A DNA stretch of 64,000 nucleotides, from NCBI RefSeq assembly GCF_900105135.1, contig NZ_LT629741.1:1674001-1738000 (forward strand), in the 5' to 3' direction. Position numbers and translations under genes: made by a program. Positions 57,886 through 64,000 of this stretch are shown here, in pieces (positions within the stretch are counted from its first letter, which is position 1; every line of letters begins with the position of its first letter). Source of the DNA: Gramella sp. MAR_2010_147 (lineage in GTDB: Bacteria; Bacteroidota; Bacteroidia; Flavobacteriales; Flavobacteriaceae). Under the pieces are notes generated by a model. That model had not been told where the DNA came from and ran no database searches. It saw only the letters and a list, made by a program, of their open reading frames with translations.

Positions 57886-58458
57886 ATGAACGATCAATTC
57901 TTTGAAGAAGAACATTTTGAAAAGAAAGATTTCAGCTTAGAAGAATTCATTAAAGCTGATTATGAAGGCTGTTCTTTTCTTAATTGTAATCTCTCTAATT
58001 CCGATCTTAGTGGTTCTCAATTTATAAATTGTGAGTTCACCGAATGCGATCTTAGCAATTCAAAACTATTAAAAACCGCATTCCAGGACTGCACTTTTTA
58101 CAGTTGTAAAATGATAGGCCTGCGTTTTGAGCAGTGTGAAAGTTTTGCATTTTCAATTTCTGCTGAAAGCTGTATTATGAATCATTCCAGCTTTTTTCAG
58201 GTGAAACTACCCAAAGCGAATTTTTCATACAGCAAATTCCAGAATGTAGATTTTTCAGAAGCTATACTTATTAATTCAAATTTCAGAAATTGCGAATTTT
58301 CAGAAGCAATCTTTGAGAATACAAATTTGGAAAAGGCAGATTTTCGAGATGCAAAAAACTACTCCATAGATCCGGAAAATAATAAGGTTACGAATGCCTG
58401 GTTTTCAATCCCTGAAATAGTTGGCTTACTAAACAAATACCAGCTCAAGATTGAATAG
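57886..58458 (+). CDS. Pentapeptide repeat protein (McbG/Qnr-like)
   Basis: A 190-residue right-handed beta-helix built from A(D/N)LxN-type five-residue repeats, for example CSFLNCNLSNSDLSGSQF and ANFSYSKFQNVDFSEAIL, with a central loop and a closing helix (FSIPEIVGLLNKYQLKIE). Size and layout match McbG/Qnr-type proteins that mimic B-form DNA and protect gyrase; chromosomal copies in marine bacteria often have no known job. Separate from the TPM gene by 44 bases. Gyrase protection is inferred only. Confidence 0.85.
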   Translation: MNDQFFEEEHFEKKDFSLEEFIKADYEGCSFLNCNLSNSDLSGSQFINCEFTECDLSNSKLLKTAFQDCTFYSCKMIGLRFEQCESFAFSISAESCIMNHSSFFQVKLPKANFSYSKFQNVDFSEAILINSNFRNCEFSEAIFENTNLEKADFRDAKNYSIDPENNKVTNAWFSIPEIVGLLNKYQLKIE

Positions 58459-58482
58459 TTCCCTCAGGTATTATAAATAAAA

Positions 58483-58509
58483 AAAAGCCATCAAAATCTG
58501 ATGGCTTTT
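58483..58509. terminator. Bidirectional terminator
   Basis: AAAAGCCATCA and TGATGGCTTTT form a perfect stem between the convergent pentapeptide gene and clpX. Confidence 0.85.
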
Positions 58510-58534
58510 CAATTACTGTAACACTACTAAAAGC

Positions 58535-59770
58535 TTAAGAAACTGCTTTTAGCTTACTCATTGTTGACTTATTAAGTTTATCATCTGCATATTCACGGGT
58601 CACCGTGAAATGGTTTTCATCGCTTTCAGGAAGTTCAAACATCGCATCTGTTAATATGGCTTCACATAGCGATCTTAATCCACGGGCACCAAGCTTATAT
58701 TCTACCGCCTTATTAACTATATAATCTAAAGCATCATCGGTAATATCAAACTCGATATCATCCATTTCAAAGAGCTTCTTATATTGTTTAATAATCGCAT
58801 TTTTAGGTTCTGTAAGAATAGCTCTCAGAGTTTTTCTATCCAGCGGATTCATAAAAGTTAAAGCGGGTAAACGACCAATGATCTCCGGAATTAAACCAAA
58901 TTCTTTCAAATCTTTTGGAATGATATACTTTAAAAGATTTGTACGCTCAATAGCATCTTCACTTTTCGAAGCGCTAAAGCCAACGGCCTGCATATTCAAT
59001 CGCTTACTGATAATTCTTTCAATTCCATCAAAAGCTCCACCAGCGATAAAGAGAATATTTTCAGTATTTACCTCAATAAATTTCTGATCAGGGTGCTTAC
59101 GACCTCCTTTTGGCGGCACATTCACACTAGTACCTTCCAGCAATTTCAATAAAGCCTGCTGAACACCTTCCCCGGAAACATCACGAGTTATGGAAGGATT
59201 ATCACTTTTACGAGCGATTTTATCTATCTCGTCAATAAAAACGATTCCTCGTTGTGCTTTTTCAGTGTTATAATCGGCTGCCTGAAGAAGTCGTGTCAGG
59301 ATTCCTTCCACATCTTCTCCGACATATCCCGCTTCAGTTAATACTGTAGCATCTACTATTGCCAGCGGAACGTTTAACATCTTAGCGATCGTTCTAGCCA
59401 TTAAGGTTTTACCGGTTCCGGTTTCACCAACCATTACGATATTACTTTTTTGAATCTCTACATCGTCTTCACTTTCCGGTTGCAACAATCTTTTATAGTG
59501 ATTATAAACAGCCACCGACATCACTTTCTTGGTCTCTTCCTGACCAATAATGTATTCATCCAAAAATGACTTGATCTTTTTTGGCTTACTAAGCATTAAG
59601 TCTGAAGAAAGCTCACGAGCTTCTCCCTGCTTGGATTCTTCCACAACAATTCCATGAGCCTGTTCAATACAGCGATCACAAATATGAGCATCTAAACCAG
59701 CTATTAGCAGGTTTGTTTCGGGCTTTTTTCTACCACAAAAGGAACATTCTAGATCTTCTTTCGCCATCAT
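58535..59770 (-). CDS. clpX: ATP-dependent Clp protease ATPase subunit ClpX
   Basis: A 411-residue unfoldase. The zinc-binding domain is at the start ([20 protein letters not shown]). The AAA+ module has Walker [12 protein letters not shown], the pore loop GYVGEDVE, Walker [11 protein letters not shown], and the ClpP-docking loop in the usual place. Unfolds substrates into ClpP. It follows clpP by 44 bases on the same strand, as in the standard tig-clpP-clpX order. Confidence 0.97.
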   Translation of the reverse strand: MMAKEDLECSFCGRKKPETNLLIAGLDAHICDRCIEQAHGIVVEESKQGEARELSSDLMLSKPKKIKSFLDEYIIGQEETKKVMSVAVYNHYKRLLQPESEDDVEIQKSNIVMVGETGTGKTLMARTIAKMLNVPLAIVDATVLTEAGYVGEDVEGILTRLLQAADYNTEKAQRGIVFIDEIDKIARKSDNPSITRDVSGEGVQQALLKLLEGTSVNVPPKGGRKHPDQKFIEVNTENILFIAGGAFDGIERIISKRLNMQAVGFSASKSEDAIERTNLLKYIIPKDLKEFGLIPEIIGRLPALTFMNPLDRKTLRAILTEPKNAIIKQYKKLFEMDDIEFDITDDALDYIVNKAVEYKLGARGLRSLCEAILTDAMFELPESDENHFTVTREYADDKLNKSTMSKLKAVS

Positions 59771-59814
59771 TTAAATTTTCGGGGGTAATTACTTCATTCC
59801 AAGTAATGTACAAT

Positions 59815-60492
59815 TTATCCTTCTCTTTTTAAAATTTCGTCTATCATACCATATTCTTTAGCCTTTTCAGCTTTCATCCAGTAATCACGATCACTATCCT
59901 CATGAACTTTCTCATAAGTTTGCCCTGAATGTTTGGCGATGATTTTATATAATTCTTCTTTTAAAGTAACAATCTCTCTTGCTGTGATCTCAATATCACT
60001 TGCCTGCCCTTGTGCACCACCCATTGGCTGGTGAATCATCACACGACTATGTGGCAAACCACTACGTTTACCTGCTTCCCCCGCACAAAGTAAAACTGCT
60101 CCCATAGAAGCTGCCATTCCTGTACAGATAGTCGCAACATCAGGCTTTATGAACTGCATGGTATCATAAATACCAAGACCTGCATAAACGCTACCACCTG
60201 GAGAGTTAATATAAATTTGAATATCCTTGGAAGCATCGGTACTTTCTAAGAACAATAACTGCGCTTGCACAATGTTCGCAACCTGCTCATTGATCCCGGT
60301 GCCCAGGAAGATGATCCTGTCCATCATCAATCTTGAAAAAACGTCCATAGCTACAGCATTCATCTGGCGTTCTTCAATAATATTTGGAGTCATGCCCTGA
60401 GGTAGCATACTACTCACTACTTTATCGTAATAGTTGCTGTTTATATTATGATCTGAGACAGCATATTTTCGAAATTCCTTTCCGTAGTCCAT
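59815..60492 (-). CDS. clpP: ATP-dependent Clp protease proteolytic subunit ClpP
   Basis: A 225-residue serine protease subunit. The ATG of MDYGKEFRKYAV at 60492 is chosen over one ten codons upstream because it matches relatives. The catalytic Ser is in CTGMAASMGAVLL, the His in HSRVMIHQPMGGAQG, and the Asp follows in SDRDYWM. DRIIFLGTGINEQVAN and NSPGGSVYAGLGIYD are conserved. Forms the barrel used by ClpX, whose gene follows at once. A terminator hairpin separates it from tig. Confidence 0.96.
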   Translation of the reverse strand: MDYGKEFRKYAVSDHNINSNYYDKVVSSMLPQGMTPNIIEERQMNAVAMDVFSRLMMDRIIFLGTGINEQVANIVQAQLLFLESTDASKDIQIYINSPGGSVYAGLGIYDTMQFIKPDVATICTGMAASMGAVLLCAGEAGKRSGLPHSRVMIHQPMGGAQGQASDIEITAREIVTLKEELYKIIAKHSGQTYEKVHEDSDRDYWMKAEKAKEYGMIDEILKREG

Positions 60493-60544
60493 CAATTTTT
60501 TTGTTTTTCTAATCTTAATCAATTAACCGGTAAAAACCAAAAAA

Positions 60545-60570
60545 GGCGTTACCCCGGTTGAGTTAACGCC
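60545..60570 (-). terminator. Terminator between tig and clpP
   Basis: GGCGTTA and TAACGCC pair around a 12-base loop, and on the minus strand a T-run follows. It would stop most transcripts from tig. Confidence 0.7.
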
Positions 60571-60600
60571 CTAAAGATAATTAATATATCGTAAAAAGGC

Positions 60601-61923
60601 TTACTTATAAATAGCTTTCACAAATTCTTCGTAAGTAACTTCCTTTTCATCAAATTTCATATTCTCCTTATAAAATTCAAGAAGTTTTTCATTCATTAAC
60701 TGCTCAGAAAGTCTTTTTACCTCGTCCTGATTTGATAGGATTCTCGCAGCGATATCATCAAGTTCCTTTTGAGAAGGATCCATCTGGCCAAATTGCGCCA
60801 TTTGCTGCTTGATCTTTTCCGAAGCAAAAGCTTTAAGATCGTTAAAATCTACATTCAGGTTATTTTCATTTACAACCTTACCTTCGATTAACTGATACCT
60901 CAGTCCTTTTTCGCTCTTTTCGTATTCTTCTTTAGCTTCTTCTTCTGTCAACGGTTTTTCACCTACTGTCTGGATCCATTTTTGAAGGAATTCTTTAGGT
61001 AATTCAAAATCTGTCGCTTCAATAAGTGCTTCAGTAATATCATTCATTAACTGCTGATCACTTTGCTGCTCAAATTGCTTTGCCGCATCTTCTTTGATCT
61101 TTTCTTTAAGCTCAGTTACCGACTTCACTTTGCCTTCTCCAAAAAGCTTATCAAATAATTCCTGATCAAGATCTGCAAGTTCTCTTTCATTGATCTCAGA
61201 AATAGTGAATTCCACTTCAATATCAAGATCGTGGGATTTATCGTGCTCAATGTTTAAATGATTCACTAGCGCGTGATCGTCTTCAAATAAACTTTTGGTT
61301 TTTAAAGTGATCACATCACCAACTTTAGCACCTACAAACTTATTAAGGTTGCGTTTTCCCTTGATATTTTCAAGTTCGATGGTTGTTTCATTTTCAATAC
61401 TTTCTTCTTCATTCTTAAAAGTTCCCGCAACAGTATCGACTTCAGCAACCTCTTCTTTGGTCTTTAGCTTACCATACTGCTTCTGAATACTTTCAATTTG
61501 ATCGTTCACCATTTTCTCATCGGCAACGATGTTATATTTAGTCACTGGCTTCTTAAGATCCAGATTTACCTCAAATTCAGGTGCAATTCCTAATTCAAAT
61601 TCGAAACTATATTCTTCTTTTTCCCAATCAAAATTTTCCTGTTCTTTAGGAAGTGGATTTCCCAGAACGTCCAGTTTTTCTTCTGTAAGGTATTTGTTAA
61701 GACTTTCCTGAAGCAATTTATTTACCTCATCTACCAATACAGCCTGACCATATTGTTTCTTAACCATCCCCATAGGCACATGACCTTTTCTAAACCCGGG
61801 AATATTGGCATTCTTACGGTAATCTTTTAAAATCTTCTCTACTTTACCGGCATAATCTTCTTTAGCGATATCAACTTTAACTACCGCATTTAATTCATCA
61901 ATATTCTCTCTGGTAATATTCAT
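60601..61923 (-). CDS. tig: Trigger factor
   Basis: A 440-residue ribosome-bound chaperone. The N-terminal ribosome-binding region has the signature in GFRKGHVPMGMVKKQYG. The middle, PPIase-like part (about 150-245) is poorly conserved here, and the long C-terminal arms hold many acidic-helical stretches (EEAKEEYEKSEKGLRYQ). Folds new chains near the tunnel exit. Upstream of clpP and clpX as usual, with its own promoter. Confidence 0.92.
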   Translation of the reverse strand: MNITRENIDELNAVVKVDIAKEDYAGKVEKILKDYRKNANIPGFRKGHVPMGMVKKQYGQAVLVDEVNKLLQESLNKYLTEEKLDVLGNPLPKEQENFDWEKEEYSFEFELGIAPEFEVNLDLKKPVTKYNIVADEKMVNDQIESIQKQYGKLKTKEEVAEVDTVAGTFKNEEESIENETTIELENIKGKRNLNKFVGAKVGDVITLKTKSLFEDDHALVNHLNIEHDKSHDLDIEVEFTISEINERELADLDQELFDKLFGEGKVKSVTELKEKIKEDAAKQFEQQSDQQLMNDITEALIEATDFELPKEFLQKWIQTVGEKPLTEEEAKEEYEKSEKGLRYQLIEGKVVNENNLNVDFNDLKAFASEKIKQQMAQFGQMDPSQKELDDIAARILSNQDEVKRLSEQLMNEKLLEFYKENMKFDEKEVTYEEFVKAIYK

Positions 61924-61949
61924 TTTGATCTATTATAAAAATTGGAGTG

Positions 61950-61980
61950 CAAAATTACATTTTTTATTAAAGTCTACAAA
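61950..61980 (-). promoter_or_regulatory. Promoter of tig
   Basis: On the minus strand TTTG (61980-61977) and a perfect -7 box TAATTTTG (61957-61950) are separated by 19 bases, matching the Bacteroidetes consensus. The ATG lies 26 bases downstream. Confidence 0.65.
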
Positions 61981-62008
61981 GTTTCAAAATGTTGAAATTC
62001 AGTTAAAT

Positions 62009-62350
62009 CTAATCTGATTTTAAAATAGAGAAAAGTATAGATTGTATCAGCGACAGTAATAAACTAAAAATAATGGCAATAAACCAGCCATCTACATCAA
62101 ACCCGCTTACAAAACCATCAGCCAGGAAAATAATGATAGCATTAATTACCAACAAGAATAGCCCTAAGGTAAGAACCGTAACAGGGAGCGTTAAAAGCAC
62201 CAATATCGGTTTTACTATAAAGTTTAAAAGAGCCAGAACGATCGCCACAATTATGGCGGTTAAATAGCCATCTACGCTTACCCCTGGAAGAAGCTTGGCC
62301 AGGATCACTACTGCGAGTGCAGTTAGCAACAATCTAAGTATAAAATTCAT
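62009..62350 (-). CDS. Phage-holin-4-superfamily membrane protein
   Basis: A 113-residue protein with four hydrophobic helices (LLLTALAVVILAKLLPGVSV, ILVLLTLPVTVLTLGLFLLVIN and others), ending in a short soluble tail. ALLNFIVKPILVLLTLPVTVLTLG is the PF04020 hallmark. Despite the family name, such proteins are ordinary chromosomal inner-membrane proteins in Bacteroidetes and nothing nearby suggests a phage. Function unknown. Confidence 0.85.
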   Translation of the reverse strand: MNFILRLLLTALAVVILAKLLPGVSVDGYLTAIIVAIVLALLNFIVKPILVLLTLPVTVLTLGLFLLVINAIIIFLADGFVSGFDVDGWFIAIIFSLLLSLIQSILFSILKSD

Positions 62351-62384
62351 GATTTTTAATATTGGTTATGAGTAAAGTTGCAAA

Positions 62385-62414
62385 AAAAAGGTCGGGAATT
62401 TCCCGACCTTTTTA
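62385..62414. terminator. Terminator after the SGNH esterase gene
   Basis: AAGGTCGGGAA and TTCCCGACCTT form a nearly perfect palindrome with A- and T-runs outside. Confidence 0.8.
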
Positions 62415-62437
62415 AATTTTATAGCAATTTTAATATA

Positions 62438-63988
62438 TTACTGCACTTCATTATTTAAGGTAATCGTACCATAACTTCCAACATCCACCGCAGGAACATC
62501 AGCACCATAGGTGGTATTAATTCTTTTAATAATCTCGTTAGCAATGACCGCATAACCACGAGGAGTTAAGTGCACGCCATCTAATGAGAAAGCACCTCCC
62601 GAAACAAAAGTTGAAGAAATTGGCACTCCTTCATAAACAAGACCCCCATCAGAATCAATTAGACCTAATAAGGAATTCGCATCCACATAAGCCAGTGAAT
62701 ATTGCTGAGCTATAGAATTTATAGCCGCATTGTATCTCTGGGTCACTTCAGAAATCAAAGTTTGTTCAGTAGAAGTTAACACATGCTGATCACCTAGCGG
62801 AACAGAAACACCATTAATAAGCATAGGATTATCGTTAACTGTAGTTCCAATGAATGATGACGAAGTAAGTGGTATAAGATCTGAAGGAGTAGTCTGTCTT
62901 AGTTGTCCCAGCAAACCGGCGGTTTGAGGATCCAGGTTAAACGGAGGCTGTTGTAAAATCCCAGATACATTAGTTAAATCTTCATCAACAAGAGTTACAA
63001 AGTTCTGTGGGCCTTCAGCAAAAGTGATCTTTCTGCTATTTGCTTCTTCCGGAGTTATTACTCCCGCCTGAGCCAGACCAGGTAAAATTTGAGTATTATA
63101 TGCACCAAACTGAGCATTTAAAGCACCAGCAGTTGCGGCATCAAGAGGAATTGGATTTACCGGAACTACCTTGAAAAATGGTATATCTGCTACATCCGGG
63201 ATATTGATCAACACTCCTTCAGCTCCATTCTCACCTCCAGCCAACTCGCTTACGATAGAATTATAGACAAAAGAAAAAGCATTAGCATCTGTTATATCAT
63301 TCGGCCCGTACTGAGTGAAATCTGTATTATTTTCCTGATACACCCCTACGCCACCAGAAGTAGCATAGCTTAGTACATCATTATTACCAATCCATAAAGT
63401 AAAGAAGGTTGGATCTTGAGCTAACGCATCAGCAAGTACCGTTGCATTGTCTGAAGAAGCAAATCGCGCAAAATAAGGATTCGCTGCGCCTGAAGGTACA
63501 CCAGCAACATTTCCGTAACCTGGAGCAAGTAAATGATAAGATTTAGCACCCGGAACTCCCATATTATTAAAAGGACCTGCCAATTTATTAGTAATATCTG
63601 TCGTTGGAGCTGCACCTGTATACCTTGCCGGAGCAGGACTTCCATTTGCCCCTACCGCAAGAACAAACCTGTTTTCAGCAATCTGGGTTCCTCCTAAAAG
63701 AAGACCACCCGTATTATCATCTACTAAAGGCTGTGTAAAGTCATTTGTTTCCTGGGTTAGCGCAAATTTACTTGCAAGAATATTAGGATATGAGTTTTGT
63801 TGCCCTGTAATATAAAGAGCTCCATCAGCATAACCGGCAGTTAAGGAATTCCCCAATGCTACATAGTTAGAAAAATCTGCTTCCCCATTACTATAAACTC
63901 CTCCGTCTTCAATTGGATTTTCTAATTCCGGCTCACAAGAAACAACTCCCAAAGCAAGAATAGCTATATATTTAAAATAGTTTTTCAT
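62438..63988 (-). CDS. SGNH/GDSL-type lipoprotein hydrolase
   Basis: A 516-residue secreted esterase, complete, starting at the ATG at 63988 (a TTG two codons upstream is open but less likely). The lipoprotein signal is MKNYFKYIAILALGVVSC (lipid on Cys18). Block I is NYVALGNSLTAGYADG with the catalytic Ser, block III is LWIGNNDVLSYAT, and block V is DGVHLTPRGYAVIANEI with Asp and His. The middle is unusually long and Ala/Gly-rich. Probably an outer-membrane lipase or carbohydrate esterase; any upstream partner is beyond the edge. Confidence 0.9.
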   Translation of the reverse strand: MKNYFKYIAILALGVVSCEPELENPIEDGGVYSNGEADFSNYVALGNSLTAGYADGALYITGQQNSYPNILASKFALTQETNDFTQPLVDDNTGGLLLGGTQIAENRFVLAVGANGSPAPARYTGAAPTTDITNKLAGPFNNMGVPGAKSYHLLAPGYGNVAGVPSGAANPYFARFASSDNATVLADALAQDPTFFTLWIGNNDVLSYATSGGVGVYQENNTDFTQYGPNDITDANAFSFVYNSIVSELAGGENGAEGVLINIPDVADIPFFKVVPVNPIPLDAATAGALNAQFGAYNTQILPGLAQAGVITPEEANSRKITFAEGPQNFVTLVDEDLTNVSGILQQPPFNLDPQTAGLLGQLRQTTPSDLIPLTSSSFIGTTVNDNPMLINGVSVPLGDQHVLTSTEQTLISEVTQRYNAAINSIAQQYSLAYVDANSLLGLIDSDGGLVYEGVPISSTFVSGGAFSLDGVHLTPRGYAVIANEIIKRINTTYGADVPAVDVGSYGTITLNNEVQ

Positions 63989-64000
63989 CGTCAAATTATA

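Noticed and set aside
62009..62350. A phage holin
   Set aside because: The family name is historical; neighbours are chromosomal and there is no endolysin.
1..64000. CRISPR arrays, rRNA operons and insertion-sequence transposases
   Set aside because: No regularly spaced repeats, rRNA sequence or DDE/Y1 transposase gene was seen in the window.

Overview
The window looks like chromosome from a marine Flavobacteriaceae bacterium close to Gramella/Christiangramia. The basis is protein-level resemblance (AlaS, MutS, ClpX/ClpP, trigger factor, HemL), perfect Bacteroidetes -7 boxes (TAnnTTTG), almost no Shine-Dalgarno sequences, abundant small SCxx-type lipoproteins, and families common in this phylum (DUF4136, GSCFA, DUF4953-type metalloprotease, 2TM domain, PycTM). 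No rRNA is present, so the genus is an inference.

Layout. 1-17.8 kb is ordinary chromosome: the end of an ergothioneine pair (egtB-egtD), a folA/fructosamine-kinase pair, fabD, an amidohydrolase, a DegT aminotransferase, the Kdo transferase waaA, two sister lipoproteins, an S24/HTH repressor, and a metal-homeostasis block (Fur-family regulator, zinc/cadmium-type P1B-ATPase, small Cys-tailed protein), then a large secreted zinc metalloprotease. 17.88-27.02 kb is an integrated mobile element of about 9.1 kb in the 3' end of tRNA-Leu(TAA), bounded by a 21-bp direct repeat of the tRNA 3' end. It carries a tyrosine integrase, an excisionase-like HTH protein, a probable replication initiator with iteron-like repeats at its end, an SRAP (YedK/HMCES-like) operon, secreted proteins, and, beside the right attachment site, an unrecognised small-protein plus membrane-protein pair that is the best candidate for undescribed cargo. 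27-64 kb is chromosome again: tRNA-Leu and tRNA-Gly, mutS, an ABC exporter, an orphan PycTM protein beside a TerB-like protein, a TrmH-family methyltransferase, a FolK-deoxynucleoside kinase fusion, a queuosine-precursor transporter, an AsmA protein, GH3 and DUF2797 proteins, hemL, a LysM glucosaminidase, an ACC-deaminase-like enzyme, hutU, phenylalanine hydroxylase, alaS-GSCFA, an M23-MerR-LemA-TPM-TPM run, a pentapeptide protein, tig/clpP/clpX, and a lipoprotein SGNH esterase at the right edge.

How it fits together. The chromosomal parts are single genes and two- to five-gene operons separated by strong, mostly bidirectional hairpin terminators. REP-like palindromes related to TCATCCTGAACTTGTTTCAG occur in several chromosomal gaps but I saw none inside the element, consistent with a foreign origin for the latter. 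The element appears to repair the tRNA it enters: it brings both the 3' end of tRNA-Leu and its own downstream terminator hairpin, while the host's original terminator is stranded at the left end. Other observations off the usual lists are a string of hairpins after the GSCFA gene (candidate 3'-UTR or small RNA with G-rich loops), a 25-bp palindrome in front of the P1B-ATPase, and an array of TTTACCC half-sites before the excisionase-like gene.
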